The notes under the pieces are model-generated. The model was not told the origin of the DNA and did not search any database. It saw nothing but the letters and a program-made list of their open reading frames with translations. DNA of 64,000 nucleotides from Bog-473 sp963755375 (GTDB lineage Bacteria; Actinomycetota; Acidimicrobiia; Acidimicrobiales; RAAP-2), in contig CAVWKG010000016.1 in assembly GCA_963755375.1 (NCBI GenBank), positions 1,984,001-2,048,000 on the forward strand, given 5' to 3'. Below, piece after piece: positions 57,154 through 64,000 of the stretch; positions within the stretch are counted from its first letter, which is position 1; every line of letters starts with the position of its first letter. Position numbers and translations under genes: made by a program.

Positions 57154-58221
57154 TCAGGCGGCGATGCCCGCGCCCACGACGGCGTCGGGGTCGAGTGCGT
57201 CGTAGAGCGCCACCGTCTGGCCGGGCGCCACGGGCCGCTGCGGGTCGTCGAAGCGGACCTCCATGCCGTCGTGGCCCGGCTGTCGCACCACGGTGCACGG
57301 CACGGGGCGGCCGTGCGCGCTGACCTGCGCTACGGCCCGGGCCCCGGGGGCGAGCGGCTGATCGACCCAGGTGAGCGACGGCCCGGCCAACACCACGCAG
57401 GACCGCAGCGCCTCAGCCGCGCTGCCCACCGTCACCCGCCGCGCCGCCACGTCGACGTGCGTCACGTAGCGCCGCTTGCCGTCGCTCCCGTGGCCCATGC
57501 CGCGCCGCTGGCCGACCGTGACGAGCTCGACCGCATCGACGGACCCGGCCGGGCGGCCCGCGCCATCGACCACGTCGGCGGGGTGCAGCTCCACCCGCCC
57601 GGACAAGAAGCCCTCACGGCCCTCGACGCTGCCGATGAAGCACACGTCCTGGCTGTCGGGCTTGCCCGCTGTCCGGAGGCCGAGGCGGCGGGCGTTGGCC
57701 CGCACCTCGTCCTTGGTCAGGTCGCCCACGGGGAACAGCACCCGGGACAGCGCGTCCTGCCCGAGCATGGACAGCACGTACGACTGGTCCTTGGCCGGGT
57801 CGGCGCCCCGACGGAGCTGGCGTGCGGATGGTGCCGGTGGTGCGACGACACGGGCGTGGTGACCGGTGGCCAGTCGATGGAAGCCGAGCCGGTCGGCCCG
57901 GTGCAGCAGGCGGTCGAACTTCATGGAGCGGTTGCACTCGATGCACGGATTCGGCGTCCGCCCCCGCGCATGCTCCCCCACGTAGGGCGACACGACCTTG
58001 CGGTCGAACTCCTCCGTCAGGTTGAAGACATGATGGGTGATGCCGAGCTGCTGGGCCACCCGGCGGGCGTCCTCGACGTCGGCCACCGAGCAACAGCCCG
58101 AGTCCGAGGGCCCGCCCCACAGCTTCAGCGTGGCGCCGACGACCTCATGGCCCTGCTCCACCAGCAGCGCCGCCGCCACGGAGGAGTCGACACCTCCCGA
58201 CATGGCCACGAGCACCCGCAT
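57154..58221 (-). CDS. mnmA: tRNA-specific 2-thiouridylase MnmA
   Basis: A 355-residue enzyme from ATG 58221: MRVLVAMSGGVDSSVAAALL is the PP-loop ATPase motif (SGGVDS). The catalytic cysteine pair is in GRTPNPCIECNRSMKFDRLL and GKPDSQDVCFIG. It adenylates and thiolates U34 of Lys, Glu and Gln tRNAs. It starts 10 bases after the cysteine desulfurase that supplies its sulfur and precedes ligA by two bases, an arrangement like that of mycobacteria (iscS-mnmA near ligA). Confidence 0.96.
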   Translation of the reverse strand: MRVLVAMSGGVDSSVAAALLVEQGHEVVGATLKLWGGPSDSGCCSVADVEDARRVAQQLGITHHVFNLTEEFDRKVVSPYVGEHARGRTPNPCIECNRSMKFDRLLHRADRLGFHRLATGHHARVVAPPAPSARQLRRGADPAKDQSYVLSMLGQDALSRVLFPVGDLTKDEVRANARRLGLRTAGKPDSQDVCFIGSVEGREGFLSGRVELHPADVVDGAGRPAGSVDAVELVTVGQRRGMGHGSDGKRRYVTHVDVAARRVTVGSAAEALRSCVVLAGPSLTWVDQPLAPGARAVAQVSAHGRPVPCTVVRQPGHDGMEVRFDDPQRPVAPGQTVALYDALDPDAVVGAGIAA

Positions 58222-58231
58222 GGGACCAGTA

Positions 58232-59392
58232 TCAACCCCCTCGGCGCAGTGACGCCACCACGGCGGGGACGACGGCGAGGGCGCGGTCGACGTCGGCATC
58301 CGTCGTGGCATACCCCAGGGTGAAACGGAGCGCACCTGCCGCCAACCCGGGCGCGAGGCCCATGGCGGCGAGGACGTGGCTCGGCTGGAGCGCGCCGCTG
58401 GCGCAGGACGACCCGCCCGACACGCACACGCCCTCCTCTCCGAGGGCCACCAGGAGCTCTTCCCGCTCGACACCCGGTACGCACAGGTGGAGGTGACCCG
58501 GGAGGACAGCGGCCCCGGCGGCCGCCGGCACGGTGCGGTGCGCCCCGTCCACCGCGGCCAGCAGCCCGTCGCGCAGCCGGTCGCGCAGGCCGGCGACCCG
58601 CGGCGCGGCGGTGGCACGCTCGGCCGACACCAGGCGCAGCGCCGTGGCCAGCCCGACCGCGCCCGCCACGTCCTGGGTGCCGCTCCGGCGCTCGCGTTCC
58701 TGGCCGCCGCCGTACTGGCGCGGCTCCATCACGACTCGGCGGCTGATGGCCAGCACACCCACCCCGACAGGACCGCCGACCTTGTGCGCGCTGAGCGACA
58801 CCAGGTCGGCGCCGGCGGTGATGTCGGCCAGGTCGAGATACGGCGCCGCCTGCACGGCGTCGGTGAACACGTAGGCCTTCGGGGCGCGTCGGTGCACCAG
58901 ATCCACGAGGTCGGGCAGCGGCTGGATCACCCCGGTCTCGTTGTTGGCCGTCATGACGGCCACGCTCGTCACCCTCGACGACAGCGTGCGCGCCAGTGCG
59001 TCGGGATCCACGACGCCGTACTCGTCCACCGGCAGCTCGCGGGTGTCCAGACCGGCCTTGGCCGCCGCCCGCGCCGACTCGCGCACTGCGGGGTGCTCCA
59101 CGGCCGAGCACAGGACCACCGCCTCCCCGCGCTCCTGCCGGGCCGCCTCCGCCGGACCGAGCACCGCCAGGTTGGCGGACTCGGTGCCGCCGGACGTGAA
59201 CACGATCTCCCCCGGATCCCGGCCGAGGAAGGCGCCCACCTCGTCGCGCGCCTCCTCGAGCAGGCGACGCGCCCGCTGGGCAGCGGGATGGCTGCCCGTC
59301 GGGTTCCCGAGCCCGATGTGCACCCCGGCCATGGCGGCGGCCACCTCGGGCCGGAGCGGGGCGGTGGCGGCGTGGTCCAGGTAGGTGATCAC
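58232..59392 (-). CDS. Cysteine desulfurase (IscS/NifS type)
   Basis: A 386-residue class V PLP enzyme. ITYLDHAATAPLRPEVAAAM opens it, FTSGGTESANLAVLGPAEAA is conserved, the PLP lysine is in VSLSAHKVGGPVGVGVLAIS, and the active cysteine lies in VSGGSSCASGALQPSHVLAA. The short loop around the Cys and the SHV motif fit the type acting with MnmA. It starts 18 bases after the aldehyde dehydrogenase stop and is followed by mnmA, so its first role is likely sulfur transfer for tRNA thiolation. Confidence 0.94.
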   Translation of the reverse strand: MITYLDHAATAPLRPEVAAAMAGVHIGLGNPTGSHPAAQRARRLLEEARDEVGAFLGRDPGEIVFTSGGTESANLAVLGPAEAARQERGEAVVLCSAVEHPAVRESARAAAKAGLDTRELPVDEYGVVDPDALARTLSSRVTSVAVMTANNETGVIQPLPDLVDLVHRRAPKAYVFTDAVQAAPYLDLADITAGADLVSLSAHKVGGPVGVGVLAISRRVVMEPRQYGGGQERERRSGTQDVAGAVGLATALRLVSAERATAAPRVAGLRDRLRDGLLAAVDGAHRTVPAAAGAAVLPGHLHLCVPGVEREELLVALGEEGVCVSGGSSCASGALQPSHVLAAMGLAPGLAAGALRFTLGYATTDADVDRALAVVPAVVASLRRGG

Positions 59393-59410
59393 GACGCCGG
59401 GGTCACCCGG

Positions 59411-60775
59411 TCACGCGACGTAGACGGTCTTGGCGTTGGTGAACTCCTTCAGCCCCAGCTCGGACAGCTCCCGCCCGTAGCCCGACCTCTTGATGCCGCC
59501 GAAGGGCAGCTCGGGCATGGAGGCCACCATGGCATTGACGAAGACGGCACCGGCCTCGATCCCTTCGATGCAGCGCTGCACCTCGGCTTCGTCGGTGCTC
59601 CACACGCTCGAGCCGAGCCCGAAGGACGTGGCGTTGGCCGCCGTGACGGCCGCCTCGATGTCGGGGACCCGGATCACCATGGCCACGGGACCGAAGATCT
59701 CCTCCCGGGCCACGGGCATGTCGGTCGTCACGCCCGTGAGCACCGTCGGGGCGAACCACCAGCCGTCGCCGTCGGGCAGCTTCGCTCCGGAGTGCACAGT
59801 CGCGCCCTGGCGCACGGCCTCCTCGACCTGGCCCACCAACTCGTCGCGCTGCGCCTCGGTCACGATGGGCCCGATGTTGGTGGCGGGTTCGAAGGGATCG
59901 CCCACGACGAGCGCGTCCATGGACTCGATGAAGCGGGATTCGAACTCGTCCGCCACCCCCTCGGCGACGATGAACCGCTTGGCCGCGATGCACGACTGCC
60001 CGTTGTTCTGCACACGGGCGGTGACGGCGGTGCGCACGGCCGCATCGAGGTCGGCGCTTGCGAACACGACGAAGGGGTCGGAGCCGCCCAGCTCGAGCAC
60101 CGTCTTCTTGAGAGCGTCCCCGGCGGCCGCCGCCACCGACATGCCCGCCGGCTCGCTGCCGGTCAGCGTCACGGCAGCGATGCGGGGGTCGTGGATGAGC
60201 TCGGCGACCTGGCTGGACGGGACGAAGAGATTGGTGAAGACGCCGTCGGGGAGCCCAGCCCGGCGGAACAGGTCCTCGAGAGCCAGCGCGGTCTGCGGGA
60301 CGTTCGACGCGTGCTTCAACAGCCCGACGTTGCCGACCATGAGCGCCGGCGCGGCGAAGCGGATCACCTGCCACATCGGGAAGTTCCACGGCATGATGGC
60401 GAGCACCGCGCCGAGCGGCTGGTAGTGCACATAGGACCTCGACCCGGTCGTGGCGATGGGCTGGTCGGCCAGCAGTGCCTCCGCGTTGTCGGCGAACCAG
60501 CGCAGGCCGAGGGCGCACTTCGACACCTCGGCCTTGGCGGCGGCGAAGGTCTTGCCCATCTCGGTGGTGAGGATGCGCGCCACGTCGGGCACCTCCCCCT
60601 CGAGCAGTTCTGCCGCCGTGAGGAGATGCCGGGACCGCTCGGCGTAGGTCGTCGTCCTGTACTCGGCGAAGGCGGCGGCGGCCCGGGCCAGGAGCGCGTC
60701 CACCTCCGCGGGCGTGTGGGCGGGGAATTCCTTCTCCGTTTTTCCGGTGGCGGGGTTGATGGTGGCGAAAGGCAT
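59411..60775 (-). CDS. Aldehyde dehydrogenase, succinate-semialdehyde dehydrogenase-like
   Basis: A 454-residue ALDH from ATG 60775 (MPFATINPATGKTEKEFPAH). Catalytic Glu in LELGGSDPFVVFAS, catalytic Cys in NNGQSCIAAKRFIVAEG, and the C-terminal LPFGGIKRSGYGRELSELGL. Length and NPATGK start match the NAD(P)-dependent succinate-semialdehyde dehydrogenase subgroup. The frame runs on without a stop into the upstream acyl-CoA ligase only because that gene is frame-broken, so no fusion exists. With PuuD at the window edge, a role in putrescine or GABA breakdown is possible. Confidence 0.93.
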   Translation of the reverse strand: MPFATINPATGKTEKEFPAHTPAEVDALLARAAAAFAEYRTTTYAERSRHLLTAAELLEGEVPDVARILTTEMGKTFAAAKAEVSKCALGLRWFADNAEALLADQPIATTGSRSYVHYQPLGAVLAIMPWNFPMWQVIRFAAPALMVGNVGLLKHASNVPQTALALEDLFRRAGLPDGVFTNLFVPSSQVAELIHDPRIAAVTLTGSEPAGMSVAAAAGDALKKTVLELGGSDPFVVFASADLDAAVRTAVTARVQNNGQSCIAAKRFIVAEGVADEFESRFIESMDALVVGDPFEPATNIGPIVTEAQRDELVGQVEEAVRQGATVHSGAKLPDGDGWWFAPTVLTGVTTDMPVAREEIFGPVAMVIRVPDIEAAVTAANATSFGLGSSVWSTDEAEVQRCIEGIEAGAVFVNAMVASMPELPFGGIKRSGYGRELSELGLKEFTNAKTVYVA

Positions 60776-60806
60776 GGAATGAGTCTTACCCGCCGACGGC
60801 CCTGAT

Positions 60807-62185
60807 TCAGCCGGACATCCCCAGCCCCAGGTGCTCGGGGACGGCGCGGCGCATGAGCTTCCCGGTGGCCGTGTGGGGCAGGTCGGTGGCGGCGATGTAG
60901 GTCTTGGGCCGCTTGTACGGGGCGAGCCGGGCCGTCGCGGCGGCCCGCAGGGCCCCTCGGCGGACGAGAGGCCTTCGGAAACGTAGGCGGCACAGACGCG
61001 CTGGCCCCATTGCTCGTCGGGGACGCCGAAGACGGCCACCTCGGCGATGCCGTCGACACCGGCCAGGACGCTCTCGACCTCGACGGGGTAGACGTTGACG
61101 CCGCCGCTGATGATCAGGTCGTGGCGCCGGCCGGTCAGGTAGAGGAAGTTGTCGGGATCGAGGCGGCCGAGGTCGCCGACGGTGCAGGACGACCCTTTCC
61201 AGGCGTCGGCCGTGGCGACGGGGTCATCCCAATAACCGAAGCGGGCGAAGGCCGGCGTGTCGCACCAGATGGTGCCACCGGGATCGGGGTCGTCTATGAA
61301 CGGCACGACATCGAGCCGGCGGCCGTGGCGGGCTCGGCCGACGGTGCCGGGGCGCTCGAGCCAGTCCTCGGGCGGGCAGACCGTGAACTGGGCCTCGGTC
61401 GCGCCGTAGAACTCCCAGACCACGCCGGGGCCGGCCCGAGCCATGACGGCCCGCTTGACCGGCTCGGAACAGGGGGCGCCGGCGTGGGCGAGGAGGCGCA
61501 ACGAGCCGAGGCGCTCGTCGGGGTCGAGGTCGGGACACTGAAGGATCCGCTCGAGGTGGGTCGGCACCATGAACGAGGTGGTCGGGCGGTGGCGGCGCAG
61601 CACATCGAGCGCGGTCGCTGCGTCGAATCGGCTCAGGATGACCAGCGACCCGCCCGCCAGCAGGGTGCAGCTGGCGAAGCGGATCGACGGAGTGTGGCAC
61701 ATCGGCGAGCAGACCAGGTGCACGTCGTCGGGGTCGAAGTGCCAGACGTCGGCCTCGTCCTCGAAGACGGCCCGGGCCGTCGCCTCGTCCCACAGCCCTG
61801 TCGAGACGCCCTTGGGCTTTCCCGTTGTGCCCGACGTGTAGTGCATGGAGCGGGTGAGCGGATAGGGCGCCAGATCGGTGGGCTCTCCCTCATTGATGAG
61901 GTGGGCCAGGTCCGCGCGGGTGAAGACGCGCACGGTGGGGCGGGCGTCGTCGGCGAGCTGGTCGCGCTCCGCGGGTATCAACGTAGCGTTGAGCATCACC
62001 GGGATGACGCCGATGCGGCTGGCGCCGAGCGCCGCACATATGAGGTCGGCAGACGAGCCGAGGGCGAAGGCCACCCGGTCGCCCTCGGCACATCCGGCGG
62101 CGAGCAGGGCTCCGGCGGCGCGTCGCTGTCGGTCCTCGGCGTCAGCGGCGTGCAACAACTCGACGGTGGGGGCTGGCCCGGGCAC
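60807..62185 (-). CDS. AMP-dependent acyl-CoA synthetase/ligase (frame-broken near its 3' end)
   Basis: An ANL-superfamily ligase, GTG 62185. MHYTSGTTGKPKGVSTGLWD is the P-loop; WEFYGATEAQFTVCPPEDW the A5 motif; and LYLTGRRHDLIISGGVNVYP the hinge. At 60953-60956 the minus strand has GGGG where GGGGG would keep the frame. After it the correct C-terminal domain (RLAPYKRPKTYIAATDLPHT, TGKLMRRAVPEHLGLG, with the A10 lysine in TGK) continues in another frame to TGA 60807. The gene length is one base short of a multiple of 3. It activates an unknown acid to acyl-CoA. Slightly short (about 460 residues), lacking part of the usual N-terminal region. Confidence 0.85.
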
Positions 62186-62218
62186 CGGGGCAGGCTACGC
62201 CCGTACGATTGCGCTCTC

Positions 62219-63040
62219 GTGGGAACGACTCAGGACGGCGGCGGCGACATCGGACGGGCCCGGTCGCTGCTCGAGCAGGCGAGACGGGTTGTGGTGCTGA
62301 CCGGGGCGGGGATCTCCACGGACTCGGGCATCGCCGACTTCCGCGGACCGCAGGGCGTGTGGACCAAGAACCCCGAAGCCGAGAAGATGGCAACGCTCCA
62401 GGCCTACGTCTCTGACCCCGAGCTGCGGGAGCGTGCGTGGCAGAACCGCCTGACCTCATCTCTGTGGTCGGCCGAGCCGAATGCGGGGCATCGCGCGCTG
62501 GTCGACCTGGAGCGCAGCGGGCGGCTGGAACTGCTGGTCACACAGAACATCGACGGGCTGCACCAGAAGGCGGGTAGCGACGCCGGGCGCATCGTCGAGA
62601 TCCACGGCACGTCCCTCGAGGTGATGTGCCTCAGTTGCGGCGACCGCCAGCCGGCCGAGCCGGTACACGACCGGGTGCGCGCGGGCGACGGCGACCCGGC
62701 CTGCACTGCGGTGATCGGGGATGGGGGTGGGGCGGTCTGTGGAGGGATTCTCAAGTCGGCCGCCATCAGCTTCGGTCAGAGCCTGGTGGCGGAGGACCTG
62801 TTCCGGGCCGAGGAGGCGGTAGCCAACTGCGACCTGCTGCTGGCCGTGGGCTCGACCCTCGCCGTCTTTCCGGCGGCAGGCCTGGTGCCCGTCGCGGTAC
62901 GACACGGGGCCGTGACGATCATCGTCAACGGTGGGCCTACCGACATGGACTCCCTCGCCGACGTGCTCTTGTGGGGTCCGATCGGCGAGTACCTGCCCGC
63001 GCTGGTGGAGGGGCTGAGTCCTACTTCTTCTCGGTCGTGA
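62219..63040 (+). CDS. Sir2 family NAD-dependent protein deacylase
   Basis: A 273-residue sirtuin from GTG 62219. VVVLTGAGISTDSGIADFRG (GAGxS...DFRG) binds NAD, LLVTQNIDGLHQKAG follows, the catalytic His is in RIVEIHGTSLEVMCLSC, and zinc cysteines are CLSC, then one in DPACTAV and one in GAVCGG, with spacing somewhat irregular. ILKSAAISFGQSL replaces the more common FGE-type loop. It removes acyl groups from lysines, possibly regulating the acyl-CoA ligase encoded divergently. Only 33 bases separate the two GTG starts. Confidence 0.92.
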   Translation: MGTTQDGGGDIGRARSLLEQARRVVVLTGAGISTDSGIADFRGPQGVWTKNPEAEKMATLQAYVSDPELRERAWQNRLTSSLWSAEPNAGHRALVDLERSGRLELLVTQNIDGLHQKAGSDAGRIVEIHGTSLEVMCLSCGDRQPAEPVHDRVRAGDGDPACTAVIGDGGGAVCGGILKSAAISFGQSLVAEDLFRAEEAVANCDLLLAVGSTLAVFPAAGLVPVAVRHGAVTIIVNGGPTDMDSLADVLLWGPIGEYLPALVEGLSPTSSRS

Positions 63041-63167
63041 TCCCGCCGCTGCCCTTGGCCTTGCGGCGGGGCTTCAGCGCGAACCACCAGATGCTGGCGA
63101 TCGTCCCCAGCGTCACCGCGGCGGCAGCCACCGGCTTGACGACTTTGCGGGACCCGCTCTTGGCCAT
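63021..63167 (-). CDS. Small membrane protein, 48 residues
   Basis: ATG 63167 to TAG 63021 with AAGGTG upstream. The product begins MAKSGSRKVVKPVAAAAVTL, then GTIASIWWFALKPRRKAKGS and ends GGITTEKK: a single membrane helix (about residues 12-30) between two strongly basic segments. It overlaps the last 20 bases of the convergent sirtuin gene. Small proteins of this design are common in Actinobacteria, but I do not recognise a family. Positive flanks and tidy RBS support it. Confidence 0.7.
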   Translation of the reverse strand: MAKSGSRKVVKPVAAAAVTLGTIASIWWFALKPRRKAKGSGGITTEKK

Positions 63168-63307
63168 GGCGGCACCTTACCCGGCGAGGCTCCGGACAGC
63201 CGGTTTCGGGACCTCATCTGGGGGTTGCAGGTCACGGAGCGGGTGACACCCAGTTCCGGGGTGTGGGCCCGGCCGGCCGGGACGCGGGGCGGGCGGCGAC
63301 CAGACGA

Positions 63308-64000
63308 TCAGGCGCGGGCGCCGGCTCGTACCGACCGTTCTTCCCTGTACTGCCGGGCGGCGCGGACCAGAGCGTCGAAGGGGCGCCGGTCCATGCCTTC
63401 TTCGGGGTGCCACTGGACGGCGAGGACGAAGCGCGCGGACGGGAGCTCGACCGCCTCGACGACGCCGTCTGGCGCGCTGGCGGTGACGACCAGGCCGCGG
63501 CCCAGGTCGCGGATGGCCTGGTGGTGCGAGCAGCGCACGGTGGTCCCCGCACCGAAGACGGATGAAGTCGTGGTGCCCGGAACCGTCGTCACGTCGACGT
63601 CCCCGAAGACCATGGGGGCGCTGCGGTGGTCGAGGTTCGCCACGACGTCGGGGAGGTGCTGGTGCAAGGTGCCACCCAGGTGGACATTGAGGACCTGGCA
63701 GCCCCGGCAGATGGCGAGCACCGGCATGTCGGCCTCGAGCGCGGCTGCGAGGAGCGCCCGCTCGCTGGCGTCCCGATTGACGTCGATGCCTCCCACCTCG
63801 GGGTCCGGCTCCTGCCCGTACGCCGCGGGGTCGAGGTCGCCGCCACCCGTCAGGACGAGGGCGTCGAGCACGGCGATCACTTCCTCGGCGCCGGTGCCGG
63901 GCCCCCCGGGGGCGGTGCTGGCCGGCGGGAGGAGCAAGGGTCGCCCTCCGGCGGCCGCGACGAGCTCGAAGTAGGACTCGGGCAGCACGGCGGCTCTGCG
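63308..64000 (-). CDS. Gamma-glutamyl-gamma-aminobutyrate hydrolase family protein, N-terminus cut
   Basis: A class I glutamine-amidotransferase-like peptidase C26. The visible part begins VLPESYFELVAAAGGRPLLL and the frame stays open to the right edge, so the first 20-30 residues (PxIGVT...) lie outside; the GTG at 63988 is probably internal. ALVLTGGGDLDPAAYGQEPD, the nucleophile Cys in MPVLAICRGCQVLNVHLGGT, and the His-Glu in AVQWHPEEGMD form the catalytic set. PuuD-type enzymes cleave gamma-glutamyl-GABA in putrescine use, which would pair with the aldehyde dehydrogenase at 59.4 kb. Confidence 0.9.
   Translation of the reverse strand, partial: RRAAVLPESYFELVAAAGGRPLLLPPASTAPGGPGTGAEEVIAVLDALVLTGGGDLDPAAYGQEPDPEVGGIDVNRDASERALLAAALEADMPVLAICRGCQVLNVHLGGTLHQHLPDVVANLDHRSAPMVFGDVDVTTVPGTTTSSVFGAGTTVRCSHHQAIRDLGRGLVVTASAPDGVVEAVELPSARFVLAVQWHPEEGMDRRPFDALVRAARQYREERSVRAGARA

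Noticed and set aside
58376..60805. An 809-codon plus-strand open frame opposite iscS and the aldehyde dehydrogenase
   Set aside because: No recognisable motif, composition typical of GC-rich antisense frames, and two clear genes on the other strand.
59411..62185. A single 924-residue acyl-CoA ligase-aldehyde dehydrogenase fusion
   Set aside because: The join consists of about 50 codons of Pro/Arg/Ser-rich out-of-frame sequence; the real ligase C-terminus is in another frame and the ALDH has its own normal start at 60775.

Overview
The window is GC-rich, densely packed bacterial chromosome. Its gene content points to an actinobacterium: a PASTA-domain Ser/Thr kinase, GatCAB, a DUF222/HNH protein, MmpL with TetR, and many GTG starts with 4-base NTGA overlaps. 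The ilv, leu, ser, gat, lig and mnmA genes also lie on the same stretch, as they do in mycobacteria. Several acyl-CoA dehydrogenases and CimA-type isoleucine synthesis would fit Acidimicrobiia or a related deep lineage, but no rRNA or taxonomic marker is present, so this is inference. I see no tRNA, rRNA, CRISPR array, prophage or insertion sequence.

Layout: 1-7.4 kb holds the end of a YjbQ gene, then a minus-strand acyl-CoA degradation cluster (acyl-CoA dehydrogenase, thiolase, enoyl-CoA hydratase, thioesterase) with a KstR-type palindrome before the thiolase, and two more hydrolases. 7.5-14 kb is branched-chain amino acid (BCAA) block 1: leuB-ilvE-cimA leftwards and greA-leuC-leuD rightwards. 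14-20.3 kb is accessory: two ArsR/SRPBCC pairs, a Clp-N/zinc-ribbon protein and an acyl-CoA dehydrogenase. 20.3-27.2 kb carries leuA (block 2), serA, an aminotransferase and serC. 27.3-35.2 kb has an ABC exporter, a third ArsR/SRPBCC pair, a secreted GH5 enzyme and a HicB-like/DUF4097 pair. 35.3-42.2 kb is block 3: ilvB-ilvN-ilvC, a cyclase and an IlvD-family gene. 42.2-46.4 kb has MmpL/TetR and an HNH protein. 46.4-64 kb holds gatC-gatA-gatB, a transporter, a PASTA kinase, iscS-mnmA-ligA, an aldehyde dehydrogenase, an acyl-CoA ligase, a sirtuin and a truncated PuuD.

The strongest signal is regulatory. All three minus-strand BCAA operons begin with a short leader peptide rich in the cognate codons, followed by a hairpin at the leader stop codon and then an intrinsic terminator. 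leuA has three consecutive Leu codons (...DLLLT). leuB-ilvE-cimA has Val-Val-Gly-Ile-Ile (MRRPEHVVGIIH). ilvB-ilvN-ilvC has Ile-Leu-Val-Leu-Val (MQARSNRPEILVLVT). Each leader starts 7-9 bases after a plausible -10 box, so the leader mRNAs look leaderless. The leuB and ilvB leaders share the R-P-E codons, a TAGGCGCGC stop/hairpin arm and the sequence after the terminator, which suggests one module was copied and retuned. There is no ilvA here. With CimA, isoleucine is made through LeuCD and LeuB, which explains why a leuB operon senses Val and Ile rather than Leu.

Three genes (ligA, the acyl-CoA ligase and one SRPBCC gene) are broken by small frame changes in G/C-rich or short repetitive contexts. 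These may be sequencing errors rather than true decay.
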